This document shows, in pieces, positions 9,138 to 18,405 of a stretch of DNA of 64,000 bases; the stretch's first letter is position 1; the number at the start of each line of letters is the position of its first letter. The translations under genes and the position numbers were made by a program. This stretch comes from Enterocloster clostridioformis (GTDB taxonomy: Bacteria; Bacillota; Clostridia; Lachnospirales; Lachnospiraceae): positions 248,001 through 312,000 of the forward strand of contig NZ_JAIWZC010000001.1 in assembly GCF_020297485.1 (NCBI RefSeq). Direction: 5' to 3'. Below the pieces are notes generated by a model. The model saw only the letters and a program-made list of their open reading frames with translations. It did not search any database and was not told the origin of the DNA.

Positions 9138-9517
9138 TTCGAGCGTCAGCCTGACGCTCGAACCCGCTTGACGTGAGGTGCATTTTGCACTTCACGTTAC
9201 TGCGGCGGTTCAAAGGCGCAAAATGCGCCTTTGAAAATCAGAAATGCAAAATGCACTTCTGATTTTGGCAACATCGTGGAAAAAATGTCCGCCACGTTGT
9301 ACCAGGGACCAAGTTTGCATTTTGCAATCTTGATCTTCCTGGGAGGTGGCGGCGAAATGTGCCGCTACCTCCTTCTGCTGGTGCCGAACATTTTGACCGC
9401 CACCAATCAGAACGAAAATTTTTCGTCCTGGTTCTGGTCAGCGGCACAATGACGCAGGCCAAAGACGCAAACGGACAATTTGTCAACAACGTGGCCGACA
9501 AAATGTCGGTCACGTTG
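9138..9517. repeat. Array of about ten small hairpins with shared 12+3+12 geometry
   Basis: Successive inverted repeats have about 12-base arms and mostly 3-base loops of AAA or TTT with an inner CA...TG. The clearest are 9138-9162 (arms TTCGAGCGTCAG, 1-base loop), 9171-9197 (ACGTGAGGTGCA), 9209-9235 (TTCAAAGGCGCA, perfect), 9237-9263 (ATCAGAAATGCA), 9308-9334 (ACCAAGTTTGCA), 9379-9405 (TGGTGCCGAACA), 9406-9432 (ATCAGAACGAAA), 9435-9461 and 9487-9517 (CAACGTGGCCGACA, one G-T wobble-type mismatch). Arm sequences differ between hairpins but remain self-complementary. No convincing gene overlaps; frames crossing the region change reading style at each palindrome. Confidence 0.85.
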
Positions 9518-9895
9518 GTAACTATCCAATCTTGCATTTTTGCAATTTTTTCGAGGGTGACGGTCAAATCTTGCATTATCGCCATATTTTTGCGGTCATG
9601 GCCAACTTGACCGTATAATAGAGATGGGCGAACAAACTGGGCCGCTCCAAGAAATTTTCAAATTCTTTTTGAAAATGGTTCCGCTTTGCCCCCGGTTTTT
9701 CTCCTATTAGTGAGGGGATGCTTTGGGTGCTGTGAAAACCATCGTCCTTTCACGACAAAAGTACATAGGCACAATCAAGCCAGTTTTCGACTGCAAACGA
9801 CATTATGCAGCCGGAGGCTGGTTTTCTGCTGCCTGGACAAGTCCACCAACATCATATCACGGGTTGCGGCCTACCGCAAGAAAGGAAGGCAAAAT
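9518..9895 (+). other. Non-coding stretch between hairpin array and tnpW-like fragment
   Basis: The first part continues with weaker inverted repeats: TTGCATTTTTGCAA near 9533, and an outer pair ACGGTCAA / TTGACCGT at about 9560-9616. From about 9640 the sequence is a probable leader ending in GAAAGGAAGG at 9880-9889, a ribosome site placed for the small gene that follows. No complete gene is seen. Confidence 0.4.
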
Positions 9896-10045
9896 ATAGC
9901 TACAATTCAACCAGCAGCGGAGAACACCGCCATTCTCTACCGGCGTATCGGGTCTACCACCTACAAGGTGCGTGTCCATTTCAGCGATACCGCCCAGGAA
10001 ACCATGAACGACAAAATTCTGCATTTAATCAAAAAGAGGGTTTAA
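9896..10045 (+). pseudogene. TnpW-like small transposon protein, start codon apparently lost
   Basis: The frame encodes RRIGSTTYKVRVHFSDTA followed by ETMNDKILHLIKKRV and a stop, matching the core of small TnpW-type proteins that accompany TnpX-family recombinases. A ribosome site GAAAGGAAGG ends 6 bases before an ATA codon at 9896-9898, exactly where ATG is expected, so the start looks mutated (ATG to ATA) and the reading would otherwise be 49 residues. It may be silent or use a poor start. It lies just left of the IS200/IS605 insertion. Confidence 0.55.
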
Positions 10046-10109
10046 TTCCCCGCAGCTTGCTGCGTAACAAACTTTTTCAAGACATGGAGGAAGTGATATA
10101 CTAGAGGAA

Positions 10110-11866
10110 TAGGTAATTGCGAAACAAGTAGGAAATCTTGATTCCAACAAGACAAAAATCTGGCATAGCCGGATTTTCGGGAGGTGTGTGTAAAAAACAG
10201 GATTTTCGGGTGCGAAAATAAAACAGATACGGGTATCTGACAGTAAAGGAATATGAACCACGGATACTTATGCGATCAAAGGTTTCAAGCTGCGGATATA
10301 TTGATGTTTATGGATTTTATCCGCAACCATTACGGTAATCAGCTGGGCAATTCCGGCAAGGAGCAAATCCGCATGGAGTGTTTTCTCATTCTGTGTTTTA
10401 CGCCCGGCAACACAAAAGCTGTCCTTAAAGTGGTTAATGGATTTTTCTACATTCACCCGGATTTTATATGTGGAGTCCCATTCTGATGTGCCGCGGATAG
10501 TCCCTGGATAAGCACGGAGGTTCTGTTCCGGATAGATGTAGATCATTCTTCCGCAGGAAGATGCTGTACACGGGTTGTCACAATGGCATACGCGTTTGGT
10601 TTTCTTTGTAATGTTGTCTCGTTCCCATTTCATTTTGGGACAGACAAATTTCATGGTTGGAAGACCACAGCGCAAATGAGATTTACTTCCTTCCCGTTTC
10701 ATTGGGAGTGAAGCATCATGCGGGCAACAGGGAATGCCATCAGCATTTACGGTGTAATCGACTCCTTCGATTTTGAGTTTGTTTTTCAGGGGAATATACG
10801 CTTTTTCAAAGGATGTTTCCTGCAGTAGGTATTTATAAATCTCGATGGAATCGAAAGCGGCATCCCCCAGAAACGTTTTGGGGTTGATAAGCGGATGTTT
10901 CCGGAAGAAATCCTTCAGAGTCGGGATTAGCGCTTTGGAATCTGCAAGGCTTTTGTCCTCATCCGGAGAGTCAGATTTCTTTTCCACGATGATCTCAGGA
11001 TGGGATACGAGAAAATCTTTGTTGTAAAAGGAAATATGTCTGACGATACCCAGCCCGTTTGTAACGATGCCGAATTTAAAGGCATAACAGAAATGCCCGT
11101 TAATGTACATCTGCTGAATCGCAGGATTAGCGGCAGCATGAGGCGGCATGGAACCATAGGCGGCTTTATAAGGGTCAAAGGAATCATCCAGCCCGTTCGC
11201 TTTTTTTAAAGATTTTAGCTGTTTGATGATACGGTTGGCGTATTTGGGATTATTTTCTGTTACCCATGCTTCAATACCGGAGGTATCAAAGAGAAGCATA
11301 GATGCTTTTTCCTTATCAATCCGTTGGCATATCGGTTCGGTCAGGTCAACCAGCCTGTCAAACATCGATTGTAAGTCCAATAAGAAATCCTGTTTGAAGC
11401 GTGTGAATTTAGACGCGTCAGGAACAACATCAAAGCCACAGAAATCCCGTAATTCCTGAGAGTATTTCAAAAATACAATCAGGAGGGAAGTAGTAGGAAT
11501 CGAGAAAATAAGCTGTAATAACAGAGCCTTGAGCATTGGATAAAGAAGGTGCTTTCTAGGTCTGCCGGTGGCGGCGTGGAAATGGGAAACAAAAGACGTC
11601 GGGACAATTTCATCGAGGTTGATGGTTTCATCAAGCAAAGAAAGGAACTCATATTTATCGTTATCAAATTTATTTTGGCAATCGGTAAAAATATCTGCCA
11701 AAGAAAGCTGTTTGTATGTTATCATATAGGTACAACTCCTTTCTTGGTGGATTGGTAGATAGTTTCTGGACAATTCTATTTTACCATAAACCAGTGAGGA
11801 GTTGTTTTATTTTGTAAGAAAAAGAATCCCGTATTTATATGGGTTCTGGCGTTTCGCAAACGCCTA
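10110..11866 (-). mobile_element. DDE insertion sequence inserted in the IS200/IS605 leader, with 11-bp target duplication
   Basis: 1757 bases. Imperfect terminal inverted repeats: left TAGGTAATTGCGAAAC (10110-10125) and right GTTTCGCAAACGCCTA (11851-11866). The 11-base sequence TACTAGAGGAA flanks both sides (10099-10109 and 11867-11877), marking the insertion point. It carries one transposase gene on the minus strand. Removing it and one repeat restores the leader of the Y1 transposase gene. Confidence 0.85.
10268..11725 (-). CDS. DDE transposase (IS1182-like/IS4-type)
   Basis: About 485 residues. The start at 11725 is chosen because AAAGGAG precedes it; a TTG frame start lies 48 bases upstream. 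Order: an N-terminal DUF772-type region (HAATGRPRKHLLYPMLKALL, about residues 50-70), a DDE core with LLFDTSGIEAW near 146 and TFLGDAAFDS near 290, a Cys-rich insert (CCPHDAS, CHCDNPCTASSCGR), and a C-terminal SINHFKDSF where the final Glu/Asn region lies. It appears complete, with no frameshift. It fits the insertion sequence bounded by terminal repeats and an 11-bp duplication. Confidence 0.85.
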   Translation of the reverse strand: MITYKQLSLADIFTDCQNKFDNDKYEFLSLLDETINLDEIVPTSFVSHFHAATGRPRKHLLYPMLKALLLQLIFSIPTTSLLIVFLKYSQELRDFCGFDVVPDASKFTRFKQDFLLDLQSMFDRLVDLTEPICQRIDKEKASMLLFDTSGIEAWVTENNPKYANRIIKQLKSLKKANGLDDSFDPYKAAYGSMPPHAAANPAIQQMYINGHFCYAFKFGIVTNGLGIVRHISFYNKDFLVSHPEIIVEKKSDSPDEDKSLADSKALIPTLKDFFRKHPLINPKTFLGDAAFDSIEIYKYLLQETSFEKAYIPLKNKLKIEGVDYTVNADGIPCCPHDASLPMKREGSKSHLRCGLPTMKFVCPKMKWERDNITKKTKRVCHCDNPCTASSCGRMIYIYPEQNLRAYPGTIRGTSEWDSTYKIRVNVEKSINHFKDSFCVAGRKTQNEKTLHADLLLAGIAQLITVMVADKIHKHQYIRSLKPLIA

Positions 11867-11899
11867 TACTAGAGGAAAAAGGAAAGGAGAAATTGTGTG

Positions 11900-12370
11900 A
11901 TGAGTGAAACAATACGCAAGTCACACAATGTATCAGTACTCATGTATCATTTCGTATGTCCAGCAAAATATAGAAGAGTAGTAATAGATGAAGATGTAGA
12001 TAGGGTAATCAAAGAAACGTGTGAGGGAATTCAGGAAAGGTATGAAATAAGATTTTTGGAAGTAGGTACAGATAAAGACCATATACATTTTCTTATCCAG
12101 TCAGTGCCTGCATATAGTCCAAAAAAAATCATCCAAATAGTGAAGAGCATCATAGCCCGGGAGGTGTTCGCGAAATGTCCACAAGTGAAGAAAAAATTGT
12201 GGGGAGGAGAATTCTGGACAGATGGCTATTACGTAGCAACGGTGAGTGAACATGGGAATGAGCAAATCATAAGTAGATATGTGAAAGAACAGGGACAGGA
12301 AAAAAATTATAAAACAATCTATAAAAACGTAGAGAAAACAAAGCAGTATAGCATATGGGATTATATGTAG
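11900..12370 (+). CDS. tnpA: IS200/IS605 family Y1 (HUH) transposase TnpA
   Basis: 156 residues. The HUH metal motif is HIHFLIQ within GTDKDHIHFLIQ (about residue 58), and the catalytic Tyr is expected in SRYVKEQ near residue 133. GEFWTDGYYVATVSEHG is the typical core. The enzyme excises and inserts single-stranded DNA and pairs with the two subterminal hairpins described above. ATG at 11900 is used; GTG at 11897 is equally placed relative to AAAGGAG. Its leader is cut by another insertion sequence, which may alter its expression. No tnpB partner follows. Confidence 0.88.
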   Translation: MSETIRKSHNVSVLMYHFVCPAKYRRVVIDEDVDRVIKETCEGIQERYEIRFLEVGTDKDHIHFLIQSVPAYSPKKIIQIVKSIIAREVFAKCPQVKKKLWGGEFWTDGYYVATVSEHGNEQIISRYVKEQGQEKNYKTIYKNVEKTKQYSIWDYM

Positions 12371-12430
12371 AGGTTGCAACCTTCGATACCCCGCAGCTTG
12401 CTGCGGGGTAGTTCATTTCGGCGCGGAGCC

Positions 12431-12471
12431 GTGACAAAGGTTGCTGACTGTGGTACAATAGGGATACCACA
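12431..12471 (+). promoter_or_regulatory. Promoter with overlapping palindrome, serine recombinase gene
   Basis: GTGACA (12431-12436), 17 bases, TACAAT (12454-12459). A palindrome TGTGGTA ... TACCACA (12449-12455 and 12465-12471) covers the -10 box and start site, a natural operator for repression of the recombinase. The regulator is unknown. Confidence 0.55.
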
Positions 12472-12489
12472 AACGAGCCAGCCGCTTGA

Positions 12490-14298
<1,809 letters not shown>

Positions 14299-14306
14299 AT
14301 ATGCTG

Positions 14307-14340
14307 CAAAAAGGGGCGGTCTGCGGACCACCCCTTTTTT
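14307..14340 (+). terminator. Terminator of the serine recombinase gene
   Basis: Strong stem AAAAGGGGCGGTC with GACCACCCCTTTT, tetraloop TGCG, followed by more T. It starts 9 bases after the stop codon. Confidence 0.88.
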
Positions 14341-14625
14341 CGCCCTAAATTTCAATCTATGTGAAATCAGCGAACAAAACAGTATCAGCATAACGCTTTT
14401 TCGTGGAAACACGCAACGCCAAGCGGCGAACGCAATACGTCTTCCCCTGCTGGTATTCACCATTTCGCATGACTTTACGCTAAACGCTGAAATTCGATGT
14501 GCGCTCCTGTGACCTGGGCATGGTGAACGACCTGCCCGGTTTGCTGGGAGCGTTTTCTATTCCTACGCCGGAGGGCGAACACAATTTAGAAAGGAGTACA
14601 ATAGGTTGAAAGAAAAAATCAAAAA
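14341..14625 (+). other. Mostly non-coding remnant between recombinase terminator and IS110
   Basis: No recognised gene. A short plus-strand frame from ATG 14520 to the stop at 14609 (MVNDLPGLLGAFSIPTPEGE...) has protein-like composition and an open upstream stretch KFDVRSCDLG, so it may be the tail of a lost gene. GAAAGGAG at 14589-14596 is a ribosome site now separated from its gene by the IS110 insertion; the first codons of the displaced gene may be those near 16183. Confidence 0.35.
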
Positions 14626-14690
14626 AAATCGTAACTTAACAAGAGCACCAGTAAACTGCCGCCCCAAAGGATCCTATGGAATAAAGGGTA

Positions 14691-15947
14691 TCAGGCCATA
14701 GCAGGAGGAGTAATCATATAGCCTCGTTTCTCTAAACGTTTGATGGCATTTCTGTCATACTGTTCCTGAAATTTCCGGTACATTTCTTCAGGAATAGCGG
14801 AATAATCCGTATCGGCAGGATTAAATACCTCCTGCTTTTGGAACATGTGGTAAATGCAAGTCAACACCATGCGTGCAATGGCAATGATTGCCCGTTTATG
14901 ACCACGACGTTTTTTTATACGGTCATATTTGTATCTGAAGTAAGGGTTTTTACTCTTGATGGCAGCATTTGCACACTGAACCAGCAGAGGCTTTAAGTAC
15001 ACCCCGGCTCTTGAAACATGGACGCTCTTCTTTTTACCGGCACTTTCGTTATTTTCAGGAGCCAGCCCAGCCCAGGAGCACAAACGTTTTGAGGATTTGA
15101 ATACCGCCATATCCACCCCGATTTCAGCAATGATAAAGGTGGCAGACTGCTCTGTAATTCCAGGAATTGTAGTAGCCAATTCGATAAATTTATGGTAAGG
15201 TTTAGCCAGGTCGGAAATCGTTTCTTCGAGAGTGGAGACGCACTCATTGATTTCATCGAAATGCTTTCTGCAGACCTTAATCTTAACGGATTGGTCACGG
15301 CGCAGTTCATAACCGATTATGGAGGTTACAACATCATCTGCCTTGTCCTTTGCTTTTTTAAGAAGCAGGGATTTACAGTATTCGGGGTCAAATACCTCAC
15401 AGGTCAGGATATAGTCAACGATGGCGGTCGCTGATTTTCCAAAGGTATCTGAGAGGACGGATGCAAGGGCAATGTTGGAAACCGTAAGAGCATTCTGTAA
15501 CCGGTTTTTCTCACTGCTGCGGTGGCCAATCAGTTTCTGCCGGTATCGGAACAATTCCCGAAGCATGCGAATTTCCTTACAGGGGATATAACTGGAAGGA
15601 ACAATATCAAATTTAAACAGATCCGCAATCCAGGCGGAGTCTTTGTCATCGGTTTTCTGTCCTTTGATAGCCCTGACATACTTGGGGTTAGCAACGACAA
15701 CGTGACAGGAATCCTCCAGGATATTAAAAATTGGAATCCAGTATTTACCAGTGGATTCGAGGCAGATCTCAGTGCAATTGAAAGAAAGAAGCCATTTTTT
15801 CAAAGAATTAAGATCGGAATTGAAGGTGGCGAACCGCTTTTTAACATAAGAAGTAACGCCCCTGTAGTCTGTCAGAGCAATGGTAGCGACAACAAATTTC
15901 TTGTGAACGTCCATGCCACAGCAGACAAAGTGTTTGATAGATAACAT
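14691..15947 (-). CDS. IS110 family transposase (DEDD/RuvC-like plus transposase_20 domain)
   Basis: 418 residues. The N-terminal DEDD domain carries GMDVHKKFVVATIAL (first Asp about residue 13), EICLESTGKYW (Glu near 63) and KTDDKDSAWIADLF (Asp pair near 100). The C-terminal transposase_20 domain has TTIPGITEQSATFIIAEIG and the conserved SWAGLAPENNESAGKK, whose Ser is the proposed recombination nucleophile in this family. Coiled helices separate the domains. The frame is intact, so the element could be active if its guide RNA is functional. Confidence 0.93.
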   Translation of the reverse strand: MLSIKHFVCCGMDVHKKFVVATIALTDYRGVTSYVKKRFATFNSDLNSLKKWLLSFNCTEICLESTGKYWIPIFNILEDSCHVVVANPKYVRAIKGQKTDDKDSAWIADLFKFDIVPSSYIPCKEIRMLRELFRYRQKLIGHRSSEKNRLQNALTVSNIALASVLSDTFGKSATAIVDYILTCEVFDPEYCKSLLLKKAKDKADDVVTSIIGYELRRDQSVKIKVCRKHFDEINECVSTLEETISDLAKPYHKFIELATTIPGITEQSATFIIAEIGVDMAVFKSSKRLCSWAGLAPENNESAGKKKSVHVSRAGVYLKPLLVQCANAAIKSKNPYFRYKYDRIKKRRGHKRAIIAIARMVLTCIYHMFQKQEVFNPADTDYSAIPEEMYRKFQEQYDRNAIKRLEKRGYMITPPAMA

Positions 15948-15949
15948 AA

Positions 15950-16174
15950 AACAGCCCTCCTAAGTAAAATAGACAGACATTGACTGGCTGTCCAGCAAAG
16001 AAAGACCTAAGGAATTGCTTTGACAATGATTAGGTTACGAGCTCAAGGCGTCACTGGTTTGTGCTTGAGAAGACAGCCGACACATGTTTTTATGCGGACT
16101 TGATCCCAAATGGAGGAACCGATTCTACTTCCTCCTCCGTGCTCTGTAGTGTATCTGTCTGAGGAGAGTTTAAC
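15950..16174 (-). ncRNA. Candidate IS110 bridge RNA region (non-coding left end)
   Basis: The 5' non-coding end of IS110-group elements encodes a structured RNA that guides target and donor choice (known for IS621). Here three stems with large internal loops are visible: ACCTAA/TTAGGT at 16005-16035, CTCAAG/CTTGAG at 16042-16069 and GGAGGAA/TTCCTCC at 16112-16135. No protein frame of note covers the segment. I could not match the loop sequences to the flanks by eye, so the guide assignment is unproven. Confidence 0.45.
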
Positions 16175-16258
16175 ATCAAAAATAAAATAGTGGAAGCACA
16201 AACTTGCTATTTCATAACTGTTTTGTGCCTAAGCGAAGCGAAAGGAATGAGAGTTTTT

Positions 16259-16468
16259 ATGAATATCAGGAACGAAATCAAAGCCTATATTGTCCGGGAG
16301 GGCTTCACCATGAGCGAGTTAGTGGAAAAGCTAACGGAGCAATACGGATGGAGTCCCAGCGTCCCGAACCTCTCCGACAAGCTGCGCCGTGAATCCTTGC
16401 GCTATAAGGAAGCGGTCGAGCTGGCTGACGCTCTCGGCTATGACCTCGTATGGCAGAAGCGGAGATAA
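16259..16468 (+). CDS. Small conserved mobile-element protein, helix-turn-helix-like
   Basis: 69 residues. ATG at 16259 follows AAAGGAATGAGAG; a second ATG at 16247 is possible. The sequence MNIRNEIKAYIVREGFTMSE, then LVEKLTEQYGWS and NLSDKLRRESLRYKEAVELAD, resembles Cro/XRE-like helical DNA-binding proteins that often precede mobC in clostridial mobilizable elements. Relatives are sometimes mislabelled as oxidoreductases. It lies 8 bases before mobC and probably shares its transcript. Confidence 0.65.
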   Translation: MNIRNEIKAYIVREGFTMSELVEKLTEQYGWSPSVPNLSDKLRRESLRYKEAVELADALGYDLVWQKRR

Positions 16469-16476
16469 GGGGGATT

Positions 16477-16812
16477 ATGGCAAAAGAGAAGACCAGCGGT
16501 ATCTATTTCAAAGTTACAGACGAGGAACGGAGCTTAATCGAACAGAGGATGGCGTTGATGGGCGTTCACAATATGAGCGCCTATATTCGGAAGCTGTGTA
16601 TTGACGGCTACATTGTCCAACTGCAAATCAAAGAGCTGGACGAGTGCACAAAGCTCCTGCGGTACACGTCCAACAATGTGAACCAGATCGCCCGCCGGGT
16701 CAACTCCGGCGGCGGTGTCTATCCTGACGAGGTGGACGAAATCTGCGGCAAGCTGACAGAGGTCAGCGGCCTGTTCGGCAGCATATTGGAGCAGTTATCG
16801 AAAATCAAATAG
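16477..16812 (+). CDS. mobC: MobC-type relaxosome accessory protein
   Basis: 111 residues from ATG 16477, which follows AAGGGGG. Plasmid mobilization MobC family: YFKVTDEERSLIEQRMALMG, then MSAYIRKLCIDGYI (ribbon-helix-helix-like DNA-binding part) and LLRYTSNNVNQIARRVNSGG (conserved family core). It helps the relaxase recognise or melt the transfer origin. The transfer origin is probably near; no confident oriT was identified. The relaxase gene follows 64 bases downstream. Confidence 0.88.
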   Translation: MAKEKTSGIYFKVTDEERSLIEQRMALMGVHNMSAYIRKLCIDGYIVQLQIKELDECTKLLRYTSNNVNQIARRVNSGGGVYPDEVDEICGKLTEVSGLFGSILEQLSKIK

Positions 16813-16876
16813 CGGTTTGGTGGTGGGCGAAGATTTTTCGTTCACCACCTTTTTCTTTTTGCGGGAGGTTTAGAAA

Positions 16877-18280
16877 ATGGCAACAACACGATTGATGCCG
16901 CTGCACAGCGGCATGGGCCGAACCGTGGCCGAGGCCCTGGGCCGGGTGACGGCCTATGTAGAGAATCCAGAGAAAACCAACGGCGGCGATTTGGTCACGG
17001 CCTACCAGTGTAACCCGTCTATTGCTGACCAGGAGTTTTTATTTTCCAAACGGCAGTATGCTGCCATTACCGGCAGGGAACGGAAGGACAATGATGTGAT
17101 CGCCTACCACATGCGGCAGTCCTTCAAGCCGGGGGAGATCACACCGGAACTGGCAAACAAGATCGGCTATGATCTCGCTATGTCGCTGACCAAGGGGAAA
17201 CACGCTTTCATCGTCTGCACCCACGTTGACAAACACCACATTCATTCTCATATCGTGTTCAACTCGACTGCCATAGACTGCACTCGAAAATTCCGAAACT
17301 TCTGGCGGTCCTCATTTGCAATTCGTAAAATCTCCGATATGCTGTGCCTGGAAAATGGTCTGTCGGTGATCTCGGAGCCGAAGCCCAGCCGGGGCAGCTA
17401 CGGCACATGGTTAGGTGAGGATAAAGCGCCTACCATTAGGGGACAGTTGGAGGTCCTGATTGACACCGCCCTCGGTCAAGGCTGCAAGGATTTTGACAGC
17501 TTCCTCGCCGCCATGAAAGCGGCGGGCGTGGAGGTAAAACAGGGCAAACACCTTGCGTTCAAAATTTCCAATGGCAAGAGGTTTCTCCGCTGTGATTCCC
17601 TCGGCGTGGATTACTCTGAAACGGCGATTATGGAGCGCATTTCCGGCAAACGGATTGTCACTCCAAGGGCAAAGGCGGCGGTGAAGTCCAAGCCTAATTT
17701 GCTGATTGATATTCAATCGAAAATGCAGCAGGCCAACTCTCCCGGATTCGAGCGGTGGGCGAAAATTTTCAATCTCAAAGAGATGGCAAAAACGGTCATG
17801 TACTTGCAAGAAAACAATCTGACCGACCTTGGAGAATTGGAGAAAGCCTGTGATGCGGCGGTTCAGAATTTCAACGATTTAGCTGACCGGACGAAAGCCG
17901 CCAGCGCAAGAATGAAGGACATCTCCGAACTGCAAAAGCACATCGGCGCTTACGGTAAGACATGGGAGATTTACGCACAGTATCGGAAATTGACGGGCAG
18001 GAAAAGGGAGAAATTTTACGAACAGCATAGCAGTGAAATCACGGCCTGTCAAGCGGCCAAACAATACTTTGATTCCCTCGGTTTGAAGAAACTGCCGCCC
18101 ATGCAATCGCTAAAACAGGAGTATGCCATGTTGAAGGTGGAGAACAAAAAGCGGTATCCAGAGTACAAGCAGGCACGAGAAAAAATGTTAGAACTGCTCA
18201 CTGCCAAAAACAATGTGGAGCGAATTTTAGGTGTGACAGAAACGGAGAAAAATCGTGACCGCCAGCAGGGGGCAAGATAA
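16877..18280 (+). CDS. Relaxase/mobilization nuclease
   Basis: 467 residues. Relaxase domain: RVTAYVENPEKT near residue 23, a conserved Tyr/His region around AYHMRQSFKPGEITPE (about 76-92), and the metal-binding HUH motif in HVDKHHIHSHIVFNS (about 118-132). The C-terminal half is helical and charged, with no primase or helicase motifs. It nicks the transfer origin and leads the DNA strand through a helper conjugation pore. The start follows GGGAGGTTTAGAAA. It is the last gene of the mobilization cluster; an IS1182-type transposase gene begins 126 bases after its stop. Confidence 0.9.
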   Translation: MATTRLMPLHSGMGRTVAEALGRVTAYVENPEKTNGGDLVTAYQCNPSIADQEFLFSKRQYAAITGRERKDNDVIAYHMRQSFKPGEITPELANKIGYDLAMSLTKGKHAFIVCTHVDKHHIHSHIVFNSTAIDCTRKFRNFWRSSFAIRKISDMLCLENGLSVISEPKPSRGSYGTWLGEDKAPTIRGQLEVLIDTALGQGCKDFDSFLAAMKAAGVEVKQGKHLAFKISNGKRFLRCDSLGVDYSETAIMERISGKRIVTPRAKAAVKSKPNLLIDIQSKMQQANSPGFERWAKIFNLKEMAKTVMYLQENNLTDLGELEKACDAAVQNFNDLADRTKAASARMKDISELQKHIGAYGKTWEIYAQYRKLTGRKREKFYEQHSSEITACQAAKQYFDSLGLKKLPPMQSLKQEYAMLKVENKKRYPEYKQAREKMLELLTAKNNVERILGVTETEKNRDRQQGAR

Positions 18281-18329
18281 TGATTTCCCCGCTTCCGGCA
18301 GGTAACGGCAGACGCCGAAGGCGGCTTAA

Positions 18330-18357
18330 AAGGACCGGCGCATTTACGCCGGTCCTT
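18330..18357 (+). terminator. Hairpin after the relaxase gene
   Basis: Perfect 11-bp stem AAGGACCGGCG with CGCCGGTCCTT, 6-base loop CATTTA. There is no T-run, so it may be a factor-dependent terminator or a processing or transfer-related hairpin. Confidence 0.45.
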
Positions 18358-18405
18358 ACGGGGGCTTGGGGGCGTCAGCCACCAACAAGATATAATTTAT
18401 CTGTC

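Larger units (their letters stand above)
10047..12416 (+). mobile_element. IS200/IS605-family element, split by a second IS
   Basis: The left part (10047-10109) and right part (11867-12416) join into one element with a Y1 transposase gene. Both ends carry the same hairpin CCGCAGCTTGCTGCG (10049-10063 and 12390-12404), as expected for subterminal hairpins recognised by TnpA. It inserted just after the stop of the tnpW-like gene: the left flank ends TTAAT and the right end reads TTCAT, plausible cleavage sites, with no target duplication, as usual for this family. Boundaries are approximate to a few bases. Confidence 0.65.
14626..16182 (-). mobile_element. IS110-family insertion sequence
   Basis: Limits are inferred from the 8-base sequence ATCAAAAA at both edges (14618-14625 and 16175-16182); the family usually has no long terminal repeats. 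One transposase gene on the minus strand lies close to the right terminus of the element (65 bases), and a 235-base non-coding segment lies upstream of it, the arrangement of the IS110 subgroup. It separates the mob genes from the recombinase part of the mobilizable element. Confidence 0.65.

Noticed and set aside
9138..9517. CRISPR array
   Set aside because: There is no constant repeat separated by unique spacers and no cas gene nearby; each unit is its own palindrome with different arms.
9231..9610. Open frames across the hairpin array (plus 9231-9452 and 9359-9610, minus 9238-9585)
   Set aside because: Their sequence mirrors the palindromes, none has a ribosome site, and overlapping frames on both strands are equally long, as expected for inverted repeats.
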